Source of the DNA: Oscillospiraceae bacterium
GTDB taxonomy: Bacteria; Bacillota; Clostridia; Oscillospirales; Ruminococcaceae
NCBI GenBank assembly: GCA_019424695.1
Contig: JAHYZA010000009.1
Location: 62,001 to 126,000 of the forward strand
Reading direction: 5' to 3'
Length of the DNA: 64,000 bases
Within the stretch, counting starts at the first letter, position 1. Each line of letters opens with the position of its first letter. The notes under the pieces were generated by a model, which was not told where the DNA came from, ran no database searches, and saw only the letters and a program-made list of their open reading frames with translations. Of this stretch, positions 34,104 through 42,973 are shown piece after piece. A program made the translations under genes and the position numbers.

Positions 34104-35789
34104 ATGATTACTGGCCAGATCCTGCGTGACGCCATTCTTTCCGGCGCCAACAACATTGCGAACCAGCGCACCCGCGTGGATGAGCTGAACGTTTTCCCTG
34201 TACCCGACGGTGATACCGGCACCAACATGAGCATGACCGTTGGCGCCGCCACCCGTGAGCTGGAAGCGCTGCCGGACAGCTGCACCGTCGCCGAAGCCAG
34301 CAAGACCGCGGCTTCCGCCATGCTGCGCGGTGCCCGCGGCAATTCCGGTGTTATCACCAGCCTTCTGTTCCGCGGTTTCTCCAAGGCCCTCAAGGATAAG
34401 AACGAAGCCAGCGCTGCCGACCTGGCCACTGCGCTGCAGATGGGTGTGGAAGCTGCCTATAAGGCGGTCATGAAGCCCACCGAGGGCACCATCCTGACTG
34501 TTACCCGTCTGGCGGCGGAAAAGGCGGTGCAGTGCACCGAGATGGAAATTCCCGCCATGTGGGATGCCACGCTGGAAGCTGCCCAGGCGGCTCTGGACGA
34601 CACCCCCAACCTGCTGCCTGTGCTGAAAAAGGCTGGCGTTGTGGACGCCGGCGGTCAGGGCATCATGCTGGTGTTTGAGGGTATGAAGCAGGTCTTTGAC
34701 GGCGGCGAGATCATTGCCAGCGCCGAAGTGGCGGCCAAGCCCAAGGTGTCCAGCGAAGCGGCCGGCAAGGGCGTCTTTGCCGACGACCTGATGAAGGTCG
34801 AGGACATCAAGAACGGCTACTGCACCCAGTTCCTGCTGCACAAGAACGCCGATGCCAGCGTGACCCGCCTGCGTGCGTTCCTGGAATCCAATGGCGATTC
34901 CGTTGTGGTCATCGAGGACGACGATGTGGCCAACTGCCATGTGCATACTTCGGACCCCGGCATGATGCTGTCCGAAGCCATCAAGTACGGCTACCTGACC
35001 GACTTAAAGATCGAAAATATGCACGAGCAGTTCCTGGCCCGCCAGAAGCAGGGCAAGGGCCTGGAAAAGCAGGCGCAGGCCGAGGAAAAGAAGGAGAGCG
35101 AATTCCTTTACGCGGCGGTGGACCCCGAGCGTGAATACGGCTTTGTGGCCGTGGCTGCCGGCGAGGGCCTGAAGAACGTCTTTACCGATCTGGGCGTGGA
35201 TGCCGTTGTCAGCGGCGGCCAGACCATGAACCCCTCCACCGAGGATATCCTGGCGGCCATCCAGAGCGTGCCGGCCAAGACGGTGCTCGTTCTGCCCAAC
35301 AACAAGAACATCATCATGGCCTCTGAGCAGGCCCAGAAACTGGCCGACCGCAAGGTCATCGTGCTGCCCACCCGCACCGTGCCCCAGGGCATGACGGCGA
35401 TGCTGAACTTCGATCCGGACGCCAAGCCGGACGAGAACGCCGTGAACATGATGCAGGCCGCAGACCGTGTCAGCACTGGCCTGGTGACCTATGCCGCCCG
35501 CGACAGTGAGTTCGACGGCAAGCCCATCAAGAAGGGCGAGATCATGGCCTTGGAAAACGGCAAGATCGTTGCTACCGGTACCGACATCGTCAAGGTGACC
35601 TACCGTCTGGCCCGTTCCATGCGCAAGAAGGATACCCAGTTCATCACGGTGATTTCCGGCTGCGACGTCAGCGACGAGGAAGCCGAACACACCACCGAAC
35701 TGGTTCGTGCCAAGTGCGGCGGCAACATTGAGGTCAGCCATATCAGCGGCGGCCAGCCGGTGTACTACTACATGATTTCTGTGGAGTAA
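34104..35789 (+). CDS. fakA: Fatty acid kinase ATP-binding subunit (FakA/YloV, DhaL domain)
   Basis: A 561-residue protein. The N-terminal DhaL-type kinase domain (about residues 1-200) contains ELNVFPVPDGDTGTNMSMTV, whose aspartates bind Mg-ATP. The middle and C-terminal parts are the FakA-specific domains that bind the fatty-acid carrier FakB. FakA phosphorylates exogenous fatty acids so they can enter phospholipid synthesis. The start at 34104 is supported by GAGGTG 10 bases upstream; an in-frame ATG at 34086 lacks one. No FakB (DegV) gene is in the window. Confidence 0.9.
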   Translation: MITGQILRDAILSGANNIANQRTRVDELNVFPVPDGDTGTNMSMTVGAATRELEALPDSCTVAEASKTAASAMLRGARGNSGVITSLLFRGFSKALKDKNEASAADLATALQMGVEAAYKAVMKPTEGTILTVTRLAAEKAVQCTEMEIPAMWDATLEAAQAALDDTPNLLPVLKKAGVVDAGGQGIMLVFEGMKQVFDGGEIIASAEVAAKPKVSSEAAGKGVFADDLMKVEDIKNGYCTQFLLHKNADASVTRLRAFLESNGDSVVVIEDDDVANCHVHTSDPGMMLSEAIKYGYLTDLKIENMHEQFLARQKQGKGLEKQAQAEEKKESEFLYAAVDPEREYGFVAVAAGEGLKNVFTDLGVDAVVSGGQTMNPSTEDILAAIQSVPAKTVLVLPNNKNIIMASEQAQKLADRKVIVLPTRTVPQGMTAMLNFDPDAKPDENAVNMMQAADRVSTGLVTYAARDSEFDGKPIKKGEIMALENGKIVATGTDIVKVTYRLARSMRKKDTQFITVISGCDVSDEEAEHTTELVRAKCGGNIEVSHISGGQPVYYYMISVE

Positions 35790-35807
35790 ACCGCGCGCGA
35801 AAACGAC

Positions 35808-35848
35808 AAAAAGGCGAATTTGGGGAAGTTCCGAGTTCGCCTTTTTCC
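35808..35848 (+). terminator. Intrinsic terminator between fakA and recG
   Basis: An 11-bp stem (AAAAAGGCGAA with TTCGCCTTTTT at 35836-35846) is followed by CCTTT. The stem ends supply the U-tract. It suggests that recG is partly uncoupled from fakA. Confidence 0.75.
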
Positions 35849-35893
35849 TTTATGGCGGCTCGCCGCCCATCCGGAACAGAAAGGAGGTCCCTT

Positions 35894-37936
35894 ATGGCAA
35901 CCATTGACAGTTCCATTCAATATCTCAAGGGCGTAGGTCCGGCGTTTGCCAAAAAGTTTGAAAAACTGGGCATTGCGACCATCCGGGACCTGCTGCTCTG
36001 CTATCCCCGCAAATATATCGACTATACCCAGCCCTACACGGTGGCTTCGGCTCCCTATGATGTGGACTGCTGTGTCAAGGCGACTGTGCTGCAAAAGGAA
36101 CCGGCCCGCCGTATCAAGGGCGGACGGGTGCTGAACCGTGTGCTGGCCGCCGATGATTCCGGGGTGCTGACCCTTTCCTGGTTCAATGCCTCCTATGCGG
36201 CGGACAAACTGGTGGTGGACCAGACCTACTATTTTGAGGGACGCGTCGGCGGTACGCTGACCCACCGGGAGTTGCTGCATCCGCTGGTGCGCACCGAAGC
36301 ACAGGTAGCGGCCTGCCCGTTCGTGCCGGTCTACCACGGCACCGAGGGACTGCCCGCTTCACGGCAGGCGAGCTGCGCCCAGGCGGCGCTGGCTTATGTG
36401 AGCGAACTGCAGGACCCGCTGCCGCCGGAACTGCTGACCCGGTACAAGATGCCCAACAAGGCGCAGGCCGTGCGGGCGGTGCACGCACCCCATAATCACG
36501 CGGAACTGGCGGCTGCGCGCCGCCGCCTGATTTTTGAGGAATTGTATCTTCTGCAAATCGGTATTTTTCTGCTGCGCAGCCATGGCCGCCGGGAAACCAG
36601 CGCGCCCATGCGTCCGCTGAATCTGGCGCCGTTCTGGGGCAGCCTGCCCTATGCGCCCACCGGAGCACAGCGCCGTGCTACCGAGGAAATCACCCATGAC
36701 CTTTGTGCCGATGTGCCCATGAACCGGCTGCTGCAGGGAGATGTGGGCAGCGGCAAAACGCTGGTGGCGGCGGCGGCCATCTGGTTCGCGGCCCAGAACG
36801 GCTGGCAAAGCGCCATGCTGGCACCCACCGAAATTCTGGCCCGGCAGCATGCGGCCACCCTGGCGGACCGTCTGGAACCCTTCGGAATCAATGTCACGCT
36901 GCTGGTGGGCGGGATGAAAGCCAGCGAAAAGCGTATTGCTCTGGCGGCCATTGCCGATGGCCGTGCCGGGTTGGTGGTCGGAACCCACGCGGTGCTCACC
37001 GATTCGGTGGTTTTCAAAAACCTGGGTCTCGCCATCGTCGACGAACAGCATCGGTTCGGTGTGCGACAGCGGGGCTTGCTGGCGGGCAAGGCGCAAAGTC
37101 CGCACCTGCTGGTGATGAGCGCCACGCCCATTCCGCGGACGTTGGGCCTTTTGATGTACGGAGACCTGGATATCTCGGTACTGGATGAACTGCCGCCCGG
37201 CCGTAAGCCCATCAAGACATGGTTCATCGACGGCAAAAAGCGCCGGGATATGTACGGCTTCCTGGACAAGCAGATCGAAGCCGGCCATCAGGTGTACATT
37301 GTCTGCCCGGCCATTGAGGAAAACGAACTGGATTCCGGTATGCAGGCGGTCAACAAATACTATACCGAGGTGGCCTGTGCCATGCTGCCCCACCGCCGCA
37401 TTGGTCTTTTGCACGGCAAGATGAAGCCCAAGGAAAAGGACGAGGTCATGCAGCGGTTCAAGGCAGGGGAACTGGACGTGCTGGTTTCCACCACGGTCAT
37501 CGAAGTTGGCGTGGACGTACCCAATGCCACGGCCATGGTCATCGAAAATGCCGAGCGGTTCGGCCTGTCGGCCCTGCATCAGCTGCGGGGACGTGTGGGA
37601 CGGGGCGCCGCGGATTCCTGCTGCATCCTGATCTCGGACAACGAGAATGATTCGGTCCGGGAACGCCTGCGGTTTTTGTGCCATACCTCAGACGGCTTTG
37701 CGGTGGCCAGGTATGATCTGGAGACCCGTGGCCCCGGTGACTTTTTCGGCCAGGCGCAGCATGGTCTGCCCACGCTGCGGGTGGCGGATCTGGTACAGGA
37801 TACCCGCACGCTGCGGGTCGCCCAGGACGAGGCCAAGGCGCTGCTGGCGGCGGACCCCAACCTGGCGGACCCGGCGCACCGGGCACTTTCCGATGAGGTG
37901 GAACGCCTGTTTGCCACCGCCGGAGCCATGAATTAA
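35894..37936 (+). CDS. recG: ATP-dependent DNA helicase RecG
   Basis: A 680-residue SF2 helicase that remodels stalled forks and Holliday junctions. The start follows AAAGGAGG. The N-terminal wedge domain opens with SIQYLKGVGPAFAKKFEKLG. Walker A is GDVGSGKT at 282-289, Walker B is DEQH at 383-386, and motif VI is HQLRGRVGRG. STTVIEVGVDVPNATAMVIE is the RecG TRG-region neighbour. Length and motifs are standard. It shares the yloU-fakA-recG neighbourhood seen across Firmicutes. Confidence 0.96.
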   Translation: MATIDSSIQYLKGVGPAFAKKFEKLGIATIRDLLLCYPRKYIDYTQPYTVASAPYDVDCCVKATVLQKEPARRIKGGRVLNRVLAADDSGVLTLSWFNASYAADKLVVDQTYYFEGRVGGTLTHRELLHPLVRTEAQVAACPFVPVYHGTEGLPASRQASCAQAALAYVSELQDPLPPELLTRYKMPNKAQAVRAVHAPHNHAELAAARRRLIFEELYLLQIGIFLLRSHGRRETSAPMRPLNLAPFWGSLPYAPTGAQRRATEEITHDLCADVPMNRLLQGDVGSGKTLVAAAAIWFAAQNGWQSAMLAPTEILARQHAATLADRLEPFGINVTLLVGGMKASEKRIALAAIADGRAGLVVGTHAVLTDSVVFKNLGLAIVDEQHRFGVRQRGLLAGKAQSPHLLVMSATPIPRTLGLLMYGDLDISVLDELPPGRKPIKTWFIDGKKRRDMYGFLDKQIEAGHQVYIVCPAIEENELDSGMQAVNKYYTEVACAMLPHRRIGLLHGKMKPKEKDEVMQRFKAGELDVLVSTTVIEVGVDVPNATAMVIENAERFGLSALHQLRGRVGRGAADSCCILISDNENDSVRERLRFLCHTSDGFAVARYDLETRGPGDFFGQAQHGLPTLRVADLVQDTRTLRVAQDEAKALLAADPNLADPAHRALSDEVERLFATAGAMN

Positions 37937-38020
37937 ATCCGCAAATCTCTTTTATTTCCGGGGAAAGTTTGCTATACTAACAAGTAAAACAAAGAACCCA
38001 CTCCGGAACTGAGGAACCAC

Positions 38021-39358
38021 ATGCCTATGAAAAAAATCTGCGCACTGCTGTGTACGGTCGTGCTGACGTTTGTGCTGGTGCTGCCGGTGGCGGCGGAAGG
38101 GGAGAGCAGTGTTCTGTCCGCCGACGCGCCGGAACTCACGGCTCCGGCTGCCTATGTCGTCAATCTGGACACCAACATCGTGGTGTATGACAAAAACAGC
38201 GAAACCCAGCTGCAGGCGGCCAGCCTGACCAAGATGATGACCTGTCTGCTGCTGCTGGAACAGTACCAGGACCAGCTGGACACCATCACGGTCACGGCGC
38301 CCAGCTATATCTATGACCTGATCTGGGAGAAAACCACCAACGCGTCCACGGCGGACATCCGCCGCGGCGACACCCAGACGCTGCGCAATCTGCTGTATGC
38401 CATGCTGCTGCCCAGCGCCAACGAGGCTGCCTACATTGTAGCCGATTACATGGGCGGCGGCAGCATTGATAATTTCGTCGCCATGATGAACGATGAGGCG
38501 GCGGCCATCGGCTGCACCGGCACGTCGTTTGCCGACCCCTGCGGTCTGGACGAACGCAACGTCACCACGGCCAGGGATGCCTACCTGATTCTCCGCGCCC
38601 TGACGGCCTATGATGTGGTCGCTACCGTTATGGCAACACCCAGCTACGATATGGGCACCAACGACAACTATCCCACCCCCGGCACCTATATCATCCAGAA
38701 CACCAACAAGATGGTCTGCAATACCAGCTATTACCGGGCCTACACCAAAGGCGGTAAAACCGGCAGCCTGGGCGAGTGGCAGAATTTTGCCGGGTGGCAC
38801 AGCCAGGACGGCGAAAACTATATCAGCGTTGTGCTCAATGTTCCCAACGCCACCGACGAGGAAGGCGGCCGTCCCGCGCTGCTGGAAACCGGTACGCTGA
38901 TGGACTGGGTATTTGCAACATATACCATTGCACCGGCGCTGGACACCACCCAACCCATCACCGAAAGCCGTATCGTCTACTCGACCCAGACCGACACGGT
39001 CATGCTTTACCCGGCCGACGATATGATGACGCTGCTGCCCCGGGATGGCGGCGCGGCGCTGACCGAACAGGTGTTCAACCTGCCCGACCATCTGACGGCA
39101 CCTCTCAAGCAGGGGGATGTGGTCGGCACAGTGACGCTGACCATCGAGGGAGAGAGCATTGGCACCGTGGATCTGATTGCCGGCAGCGATGTGGAACGCA
39201 ACCAGATGCTGTATACGATCGCCCGTGTGGGAGAGTTCTTCTCCAGCACCTATTTTAAGGTGGTCATCATGCTGACGATGGCGGTCATAGCCGTCTATGC
39301 CTTTGTGTGGGTATTGTCCATTTTGGGCGTCTGGAGTCGGGAAAGCGAAGATAAATGA
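38021..39358 (+). CDS. D-alanyl-D-alanine carboxypeptidase (DacF/PBP5-like, S11)
   Basis: A 445-residue low-molecular-weight penicillin-binding protein that trims the terminal D-Ala of peptidoglycan. A signal peptide covers residues 1-26. All serine peptidase S11 motifs are present: SLTK with Ser68 and Lys71, SAN at 132-134, and KTG at 246-248. The C-terminus (about 410-435) is a real hydrophobic helix (IMLTMAVIAVYAFVWVL), a membrane anchor more hydrophobic than the amphipathic one of classical PBP5. It could be the sporulation protein DacF or the vegetative DacA; which one cannot be decided. A start at 38027 is also possible. Confidence 0.9.
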   Translation: MPMKKICALLCTVVLTFVLVLPVAAEGESSVLSADAPELTAPAAYVVNLDTNIVVYDKNSETQLQAASLTKMMTCLLLLEQYQDQLDTITVTAPSYIYDLIWEKTTNASTADIRRGDTQTLRNLLYAMLLPSANEAAYIVADYMGGGSIDNFVAMMNDEAAAIGCTGTSFADPCGLDERNVTTARDAYLILRALTAYDVVATVMATPSYDMGTNDNYPTPGTYIIQNTNKMVCNTSYYRAYTKGGKTGSLGEWQNFAGWHSQDGENYISVVLNVPNATDEEGGRPALLETGTLMDWVFATYTIAPALDTTQPITESRIVYSTQTDTVMLYPADDMMTLLPRDGGAALTEQVFNLPDHLTAPLKQGDVVGTVTLTIEGESIGTVDLIAGSDVERNQMLYTIARVGEFFSSTYFKVVIMLTMAVIAVYAFVWVLSILGVWSRESEDK

Positions 39359-39389
39359 TACCGGAGGAATCCATCAGGAGGGAATTACC

Positions 39390-40835
39390 ATGCTGGACGT
39401 GAAACGCAATTTGACGACGATGACGGACTTTTACGAACTGACAATGTCCGCCGGATATCTCGATGAAGGCTACCAGGATAAGATTGCTGTATTTGATATG
39501 TTTTTCCGCCGGGTGCCGGACGGCGGCGGCTACGCCATCATGGCGGGCTTGCAGCAGTTTATCGAGGCGGTGGATAATCTGAAATTCACCGACGAGGATG
39601 TGGCGTATCTGCGTTCCACCGGCGTCTTTGACGAATCGTTCCTGAACTATCTCGCCAACTTCCGGCTGCACTGCAACATCTGGGCCATTGAGGAAGGCAT
39701 GCCGATCTTCCCGCAGGAGCCTATTGTTACCGTGGAAGGGCCGGCCATCGAGTGCCAGCTGCTGGAAACGCTGCTGCTGGTGACCTTCAACCATCAGTGC
39801 CTGATCGCGACCAAGGCCAACCGTATCGTGCGGTCGGCGGCCGGCCGTCCGGTCATGGAGTTCGGCGCCCGCCGTGCCCAGGGCTATGATGCAGCCTACT
39901 ACGGCGCACGCGCTTCCTATATCGGCGGCTGCGGTTCCACCTCCTGCGTGATGGCAGCCCGCGATTTCGGTATTCCCGCTTCCGGCACAATGGCCCACAG
40001 CTGGGTGCAGATGTTCCCCAGTGAGTACGAGGCATTCAAAAAATACGCCGAGATGTACCCCGATGCCTGCGTACTGCTGGTGGATACTTACAACGTGCTG
40101 CGTCACGGCGTGCCCGATGCCATCAAGGTCTTTGATGAGGTGCTCAAGCCTATGGGCAAGCGTCCCAAGGGCATCCGTATCGACTCCGGCGATATTGCCT
40201 ACCTCTCCAAGAAGGCCCGCAAGATGCTGGATGCTGCCGGTTATCCTGACTGCACCATCTGTGCTTCCAACAGCCTGGACGAGTATCTGGTCCGGGATCT
40301 GATTTTGCAGGGGGCCCGTGTGGACAGCTTTGGCATTGGCGAAAACATGATCACCGCCAAAAGTGATCCGGTATTTGGCGGGGTATACAAGCTGGCTGCC
40401 GTCAAGGAAGCCGATGGCAGCTATACGCCCAAGATGAAACTGTCTGAGTCGGCGGAAAAGATGACGATTCCCTGCCTGAAAAAGGTCTGGCGTATCTACG
40501 ATGAGGACGGCAAGGCAATGGCGGACCTCATTACGATGGCCGATGAAACGGTGGAGACCCAGCACGGCATCACGCTGTTTGACCCCATCGAGACCTGGAA
40601 AGAGTGTACCTATGTGAACTGTACGGCGCGCTGCCTGTCCACTCCCATCTACGAGAACGGCAAGCGTGTGTATGAGAGCCCCAGCCTCAACGATATCAAG
40701 AAGTTCTGCAAGGCGCAGGTCAATACCCTTTGGGATGAAGTCAAGCGCTTTGAAAATCCCCACCGCTATTACGTGGACCTGAGCCAGAAGCTGTGGGATA
40801 CCCGCAGCGCGTTGCTGAAAAAACTGTCCAAATAA
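39390..40835 (+). CDS. pncB: Nicotinate phosphoribosyltransferase
   Basis: A 481-residue enzyme that makes nicotinate mononucleotide for NAD salvage. The ATG at 39390 follows AGGAGGGAA. TDFYELTMSAGYLDEG and FDMFFRRVPDGGGYAIMAGL mark the N-terminal domain; FGARRAQGYDAAYYGARASY and RIDSGDIAYLSKKARKMLD mark the phosphoribosyl-binding barrel. Length fits the longer class. It follows the carboxypeptidase by 31 bp and is probably cotranscribed. Confidence 0.94.
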   Translation: MLDVKRNLTTMTDFYELTMSAGYLDEGYQDKIAVFDMFFRRVPDGGGYAIMAGLQQFIEAVDNLKFTDEDVAYLRSTGVFDESFLNYLANFRLHCNIWAIEEGMPIFPQEPIVTVEGPAIECQLLETLLLVTFNHQCLIATKANRIVRSAAGRPVMEFGARRAQGYDAAYYGARASYIGGCGSTSCVMAARDFGIPASGTMAHSWVQMFPSEYEAFKKYAEMYPDACVLLVDTYNVLRHGVPDAIKVFDEVLKPMGKRPKGIRIDSGDIAYLSKKARKMLDAAGYPDCTICASNSLDEYLVRDLILQGARVDSFGIGENMITAKSDPVFGGVYKLAAVKEADGSYTPKMKLSESAEKMTIPCLKKVWRIYDEDGKAMADLITMADETVETQHGITLFDPIETWKECTYVNCTARCLSTPIYENGKRVYESPSLNDIKKFCKAQVNTLWDEVKRFENPHRYYVDLSQKLWDTRSALLKKLSK

Positions 40836-40862
40836 TTCATTACAATAGGGTTACAAACAGGA

Positions 40863-40906
40863 CCTCCCGCGCATACTAGTGGCAATACACCAGTGTGGGC
40901 GGGAGG
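40863..40906 (+). promoter_or_regulatory. Hairpin burying the ribosome binding site of the next gene
   Basis: CCTCCCGC (40863-40870) pairs with GCGGGAGG (40899-40906), and CATACT (40872-40877) pairs with AGTGTG (40892-40897), giving a long stem with one mismatch. The 3' arm contains the GGGAGG Shine-Dalgarno sequence of the gene starting at 40913. It may act as a translational switch, as a partial terminator of pncB, or both. Confidence 0.6.
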
Positions 40907-40912
40907 CTTTGT

Positions 40913-41320
40913 ATGTTGGAGCGAATGAGTTTGTTTGTGTTGGGCGGCGGGGGATACCTGGCGGTGGAACTGGCCTGGCGGGGTACGAGCCATTGGACGA
41001 TGTTTCTGACCGGCGGCGTTTGTCTGTGTCTTTTACAACAGCTGGCAGCCCGGAAAATTCCGCTGTTGCTGGCGGCTGGTATGGGGGCAATGGGAGCCAG
41101 CGTTCTGGAAATCGTGGTCGGCCTGTTGTGCCGGAACTTTCTGCACATTGCCGTGTGGGATTACAGCCGGGAATGGGGCAATCTGGCGGGATTGGTCTGC
41201 CCGCGTTACACCTTTTACTGGTTTTTGCTGTGCGGCTGGGTGATCACCGTGCTGCGTGCCGCCGGAAAACTCACAATCAGTCCGCTTTATTGTACCCGAA
41301 AAGCCGCTGCGGAATCCTGA
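40913..41320 (+). CDS. Small polytopic membrane protein (CmpB/ABC-transporter type IV-like)
   Basis: A 135-residue protein with about four membrane helices and little else. The start TTG-rich region begins with ATG at 40913, 6 bases after GGGAGG, which is paired in a hairpin. The segment NFLHIAVWDYSREWGNLAGL followed by VCPRYTFYWFLL matches the conserved W-DYS-NLxG-CxxFxxxW pattern of the putative ABC-transporter type IV (CmpB) family. Members' function is poorly known. No ABC ATPase is nearby, so transport is unproven. Confidence 0.7.
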   Translation: MLERMSLFVLGGGGYLAVELAWRGTSHWTMFLTGGVCLCLLQQLAARKIPLLLAAGMGAMGASVLEIVVGLLCRNFLHIAVWDYSREWGNLAGLVCPRYTFYWFLLCGWVITVLRAAGKLTISPLYCTRKAAAES

Positions 41321-41387
41321 AGTCCTGATTTTGGTACCGTTGTTCCTGTATACTGATAGCATCAGAAAGGAAAGGCGGTATCCAACC

Positions 41388-41501
41388 ATGACCCAGCAGT
41401 TCAAATATGTCGGCGGCCACATCGAGGTATATTCGGAATGGGGAGAGTTTCTTTTCTCGGCAGACACCATGCAGGAAGCGTGGGAGGAACTGTCCGCGTA
41501 A
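41388..41501 (+). CDS. 37-residue small protein of unknown function
   Basis: The ATG follows AAAGGAAAGGCGG. The short chain has a compact aromatic/acidic character (HIEVYSEWGEFLFSADTMQE). It has no signal peptide or membrane helix. A TATACT element at 41349-41354 may be its -10. The clean ribosome binding site and isolated position support a real gene; nothing supports a function. Confidence 0.5.
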   Translation: MTQQFKYVGGHIEVYSEWGEFLFSADTMQEAWEELSA

Positions 41502-41524
41502 GGCGTACAAACGCCACTGAGATA

Positions 41525-41581
41525 TGTACAATATGCTGAAATAGTTGAAAATATACAAATAACTTTTGTAAGATTGTACAA
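41525..41581 (+). repeat. TGTACAA-type repeats upstream of a strong promoter
   Basis: TGTACAA at 41525-41531, TATACAA at 41552-41558 and TGTACAA at 41575-41581 lie in the most A+T-rich stretch of the window, just before the promoter at 41590-41618. The last copy also forms TTGTA-N6-TACAA. They could be regulator sites. The number of copies is small and chance cannot be excluded. Confidence 0.35.
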
Positions 41582-41589
41582 AGTGCGAC

Positions 41590-41618
41590 TTGCAAAAGAC
41601 GGACTTTTCGCATATAAT
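41590..41618 (+). promoter_or_regulatory. SigA-type promoter for the 45-residue protein gene
   Basis: TTGCAA at 41590-41595, a 17-bp spacer, and perfect TATAAT at 41613-41618, about 33 bp before the start codon. Confidence 0.75.
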
Positions 41619-41650
41619 AAAGACAGAAAACAGAAAGGAGATGGGGTTGC

Positions 41651-41788
41651 ATGCTGAAGCTGCATACCTTGGCTGAATGGATGCACGGTTTTCTGGACCC
41701 GGAACGTCCGTATGGTCTGCCGGAGGAAGTGTACAATGACGTGATCCCGTCGGGCCTGCACAGTTATAATCGTGACGATCTGTTCTGA
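41651..41788 (+). CDS. 45-residue small protein of unknown function
   Basis: The ATG follows AAAGGAGA by 9 bases. The chain is soluble, with many aromatic and charged residues (LHTLAEWMHGFLDPERPYGL). No motif or membrane segment is visible. It is a complete small transcription unit: near-perfect promoter, ribosome binding site, 46 codons, then an 18-bp terminator. The RNA itself could be functional instead. Confidence 0.6.
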   Translation: MLKLHTLAEWMHGFLDPERPYGLPEEVYNDVIPSGLHSYNRDDLF

Positions 41789-41811
41789 AAAAACCAACAA
41801 CCCAAGCAAGC

Positions 41812-41860
41812 AATGCCCCGTGCCGATGCCGTTTGCGCATCGGCACGGGGCATTTTTTGC
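41812..41860 (+). terminator. Very strong intrinsic terminator
   Basis: A perfect 18-bp stem (41812-41829 with 41837-41854) is followed by a T-run. Confidence 0.95.
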
Positions 41861-41941
41861 TTGTATTTTTCCTGCAAAGAGGGTATTCTATTACTGTATC
41901 AATCCGGCGCATCTGCGCTGACCTGTGAGAAGGAGTATCCC

Positions 41942-42961
41942 ATGAAACTGATTACATTCACTGTGCCGTGCTACAATTCGGCCGCTTATATGGACCGTTG
42001 TATTGAAACCCTGCTTCCTGCAGGGGAGGAGGCGGAGATCATCCTTGTGGATGACGGTTCCACCGACGATACCGGCAAGGTGGCAGATGCGTACGCCGAA
42101 AAATATCCCAGCATTGTGCGTGTCATCCATCAGGAAAACGGCGGTCATGGCGAAGGTGTCAATCAGGGTATCCGCAACGCGACCGGCATCTTCTTCAAGG
42201 TGGTGGACTCGGACGACTGGCTGGATACCGAGGCGCTGGCCAAGGTGATGGAAGTTCTGCGCCGCTATGCCAGTGCTGAGACCCCGCTGGACCTGCTGAT
42301 GGCAAACTATGTTTACGAGCATGTGGCCGACAATACCCGCAATGTGGTGGATTATACCGGCATCCTGCCGGAGAACCGCGTTTTTCACTGGGATGAGATC
42401 GGCAAATTCCCGCCGAACAAAAACATCCTGATGCACAGCGTGATCTACCGCACCGAAGTGCTGCGTGCCAGCGGCATGGAACTGCCCAAGCATACCTTCT
42501 ATGTGGACAATCTGTTTGTCTATCAGCCGCTGCCTCAGGTCAAGACCATCTACTATCTGAATCTGGATCTCTACCGCTATTTCATCGGCCGTGACGACCA
42601 GAGCGTCAACGAGAAGAACATGATCAAGCGTGTGGACCAGCAGCTGCGGGTCACCCGGCTGATGATGCAGGTGGTGGATGTCTTTGCATTGCCGCCGGAG
42701 CAGGCGAAATTGCGGGCGTATATGCTCAATTATTTCTCCATGATGATGGCGATTTCCAGCATTTTCCTGGCGCTGGATGGCAGTCAGGAGGCGCTGGCCA
42801 AGCGCAAGCAGCTGTGGGCCGACCTCAAAGCCCATGACGAGCGCCTGTACCGCCGCTGCCGCCGTTCGGTGGCGCAGGCCTGCAATCTGCCGGGCTGGCT
42901 GGGCAGCAAGATCAGCATCGGCGGGTATCGCATCGCCCGGAAACTTTTTAAATTCAACTGA
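41942..42961 (+). CDS. Family 2 glycosyltransferase
   Basis: A 339-residue GT-A fold enzyme. The start at 41942 follows GAAGGAG, and the chain begins MKLITFTVPCYNSAAYMDRC. VDDGSTDD (about 36-43) and the metal-binding DSDD (89-92) are the GT2 hallmarks, and GGHGEGVNQGIRNA contacts the nucleotide sugar. The C-terminal 130 residues are alpha-helical and without clear membrane helices, so it is probably soluble or peripheral. Substrates are unknown. It is followed by a HAD phosphatase 12 bp later. Confidence 0.9.
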   Translation: MKLITFTVPCYNSAAYMDRCIETLLPAGEEAEIILVDDGSTDDTGKVADAYAEKYPSIVRVIHQENGGHGEGVNQGIRNATGIFFKVVDSDDWLDTEALAKVMEVLRRYASAETPLDLLMANYVYEHVADNTRNVVDYTGILPENRVFHWDEIGKFPPNKNILMHSVIYRTEVLRASGMELPKHTFYVDNLFVYQPLPQVKTIYYLNLDLYRYFIGRDDQSVNEKNMIKRVDQQLRVTRLMMQVVDVFALPPEQAKLRAYMLNYFSMMMAISSIFLALDGSQEALAKRKQLWADLKAHDERLYRRCRRSVAQACNLPGWLGSKISIGGYRIARKLFKFN

Positions 42962-42973
42962 TCGGGGACCGTT

